Of a stretch of 6,560 bases of DNA, positions 5,124 through 6,560 are shown piece by piece. The translations under genes were made by a program, and so were the position numbers. The stretch comes from JBIKLM01 sp044375105 (GTDB lineage Bacteria; Planctomycetota; UBA1135; GCA-002686595): assembly GCA_044375105.1 (NCBI GenBank), contig JBILNK010000214.1:1-6560 (forward strand), written 5' to 3'. The notes beneath the pieces were generated by a model, which was not told the origin of the DNA, ran no database searches, and saw only the letters and a program-made list of their open reading frames with translations. Positions within the stretch are counted from its first letter, which is position 1, and every line of letters starts with the position of its first letter.

Positions 5124-6557
5124 TTGCCCACTTCCCCCCCCATCGTCAGCGCGCCGGACGACCGTGCCTACGGACTGGCGGCCCTGGTGCGGCTGGCCTG
5201 GCCGGCGGCGCTCTCGTTCCTGCTGAACGGCGCCTACCGCATCAACGACCAGTATTGGATCCAGGGCCTTGGCCAAAACGCCCAGAGCGCCGCCGGCGGG
5301 GTGCTGTTCGTGGCGATCATGAACTTCGCCTTCGGCTTCCTGGCGGCCGGGGGCGCCCTGGCGCTGTCGGCGCGGGCCCTGGGGGCCGGCTCCGCGCAGC
5401 GCTCCGATCGCATCGCCCGCCATGCGCTGTTCCTGGCGCTGCTGCTCGGGCTGACGGCTCTGGTCTTGGGGCCGCTGCTGACGCCCACGATCGTGGCCTG
5501 GATCGGGCTGCGCGGCGAAACGGCCCAGTTCGCGCGCGAGTACCTCGGCGGCCTGTACCTGGTGGCGCTGCCGATGTTCCTGGCGCCGACCCTCGACAAC
5601 CTGTTCCTGGGCCGCGGGCGCTCGCGCGTGCCGATGCTGCTGCAGGGCGTGGCGGTCAGCAGCAACTTCATCCTGAGCCCGCTGCTGATCTACGGAGCCG
5701 AAGCGAGCCAGGTCATGCCGGACGCGCCGCTGGCCGGGCTGGCCAGCAGCGCGGGCGCGGCGCTCGGCATCCACGGGTTGGGCATGTCCGGCGCCGCCTA
5801 CGCCACGGGCCTGTCGCGCCTGTTGGCCGTGCTGCTCGGCCTGTGGATCTTGAACCGCGGCCTGGGGGTCCGGCTGTGGACTGGCCGGCGGCCCGAGCGG
5901 GCCTTGGTGCTGGAGATCGCGCGGGTTTCGGCGCCCATGTCGCTCTCGATCGCGCTCTACGCGGGCGTCTATTGGTGCGTGCTGGCGTTGGTCCTGAGCC
6001 AGCTGCCGGACCCGGTCAAGGCCGGATTGGCGGTCGGTTTCCAGGTCTTCGAGGGGGTCAGCTACCCGCTGTTCCTGGGCCTCTCGGTGGCGGCGGCGGC
6101 GCTGATCGGGCGGGCCCTCGGCGCCGGTCGAGCGGACCTGGCCCTGGCGGTGCTGCGCCGCGCGCGCCTGGCGGCCTGCGGCCTGGCGGGCATCTTCAGC
6201 CTGTCCTTCCTGGCTCTGGCGGAGCCGGTGGCGGCCCTGTTCGCCGCCGACCAGGAGGTGCTGCGCGAGGCGGTGCTGTATGTGCGCGTGCTGGCCTTCA
6301 GCCAGTTCTTCGTGGGCATGGAGGCGGTGCACGAGAAGGCCCTGCTGGGCGCCGGCCTGACGCGCCCGATCCCCTGGATCGCGGGGGCCGGCAACCTGCT
6401 GCGGATCCCCTTGACCTATCTGTTCGCCCTGCCGCTGGGCGGCGGCGCGGCGGGCGTGTGGTGGGCGATCAACCTGACCAGCGGCATCAAGGCGGGGCTG
6501 TTCTGGTGGCGCGTGCGGCGCGGCGACTGGAGTCGCCGGCTCGGCGAAAAGGCTTGA
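5124..6557 (+). CDS. MATE-family multidrug/toxin efflux transporter
   Basis: This 477-residue protein is hydrophobic throughout and consistent with the 12-helix MATE fold, in which Na+ or H+ entry drives export of cationic drugs, toxins or metabolites across the cytoplasmic membrane. The two pseudo-symmetric lobes show in the repeated motif LSARALGAG (81-89) and LIGRALGAG (327-335). Other family hallmarks are APTLDNLFLGRGRSRVPML (154-172), GMSGAAYATGLSR (220-232) and GNLLRIPLTYLFALPLG (423-439). The loop between LLIYG (187-191) and GLGMSGAAYAT carries about 27 extra residues. The start is taken as TTG 5124. The frame is open upstream but offers only CTG codons before it in the stretch I read (5001-5123), and a GTG at 5187 would begin directly at the first helix. 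No Shine-Dalgarno is seen. The substrate cannot be predicted, and no regulator gene is adjacent. Confidence 0.9.
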   Translation: MPTSPPIVSAPDDRAYGLAALVRLAWPAALSFLLNGAYRINDQYWIQGLGQNAQSAAGGVLFVAIMNFAFGFLAAGGALALSARALGAGSAQRSDRIARHALFLALLLGLTALVLGPLLTPTIVAWIGLRGETAQFAREYLGGLYLVALPMFLAPTLDNLFLGRGRSRVPMLLQGVAVSSNFILSPLLIYGAEASQVMPDAPLAGLASSAGAALGIHGLGMSGAAYATGLSRLLAVLLGLWILNRGLGVRLWTGRRPERALVLEIARVSAPMSLSIALYAGVYWCVLALVLSQLPDPVKAGLAVGFQVFEGVSYPLFLGLSVAAAALIGRALGAGRADLALAVLRRARLAACGLAGIFSLSFLALAEPVAALFAADQEVLREAVLYVRVLAFSQFFVGMEAVHEKALLGAGLTRPIPWIAGAGNLLRIPLTYLFALPLGGGAAGVWWAINLTSGIKAGLFWWRVRRGDWSRRLGEKA

Positions 6558-6560
6558 GCG

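Noticed and set aside
4679..5143. A 154-codon minus-strand open frame opposite the C-rich gap
   Set aside because: No recognisable motif or hydrophobic core, it overlaps the end of the beta-domain gene in antisense, and its composition reflects the C-rich plus strand.

Overview
The window is very GC-rich (an eye estimate of about 70-75 %) with strongly GC-biased third codon positions. It looks like a bacterial chromosome, free-living rather than phage or plasmid. I see no mobile element, CRISPR array, rRNA or tRNA. The gene mix is a KptA/Tpt1-like protein, a FUN14-domain membrane protein, a CHHGVRS-type rhodanese, a membrane-anchored protein with carboxypeptidase-regulatory-like beta domains, and a MATE transporter. 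Together with the scarcity of Shine-Dalgarno sequences, this fits a high-GC environmental lineage such as Myxococcota or other former Deltaproteobacteria, or Planctomycetota. That placement is inference; no marker gene here settles it.

Layout. From 1 to 2845 three genes lie on the minus strand, read right to left. They are a FUN14-domain protein (2845-2300), a membrane protein of unknown function with a long disordered N-terminus (2283-1150, 16 bp after the FUN14 stop), and, after a 141-bp gap holding a strong GC inverted repeat, a KptA-like protein (1008 to beyond base 1) whose charged tail runs off the window. A 458-bp stretch (2846-3303) has no convincing gene. A minus-strand rhodanese (3624-3304) and a plus-strand membrane-anchored beta-domain protein (3678-4748) diverge from a 53-bp gap that carries a perfect 12-bp palindrome. 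A C-rich 375-bp gap (4749-5123) then leads to a plus-strand MATE-family transporter (5124-6557, TTG start), which is complete.

How the genes relate. The FUN14 gene and the membrane-protein gene are the only pair I would call an operon. The others look like independent housekeeping or envelope genes, and I see no pathway joining them. The most notable item is the KptA-like protein. It keeps the Arg-His, Arg and Arg positions that handle the RNA 2'-phosphate in this family, but the usual His-Gly-Thr of the NAD+ site is replaced by Leu-Ala-Ile, and a long Arg/Gly/Glu-rich tail is added. The divergent palindromic promoter candidate is the second point of interest. No multi-gene novel defence or biosynthetic system is evident.
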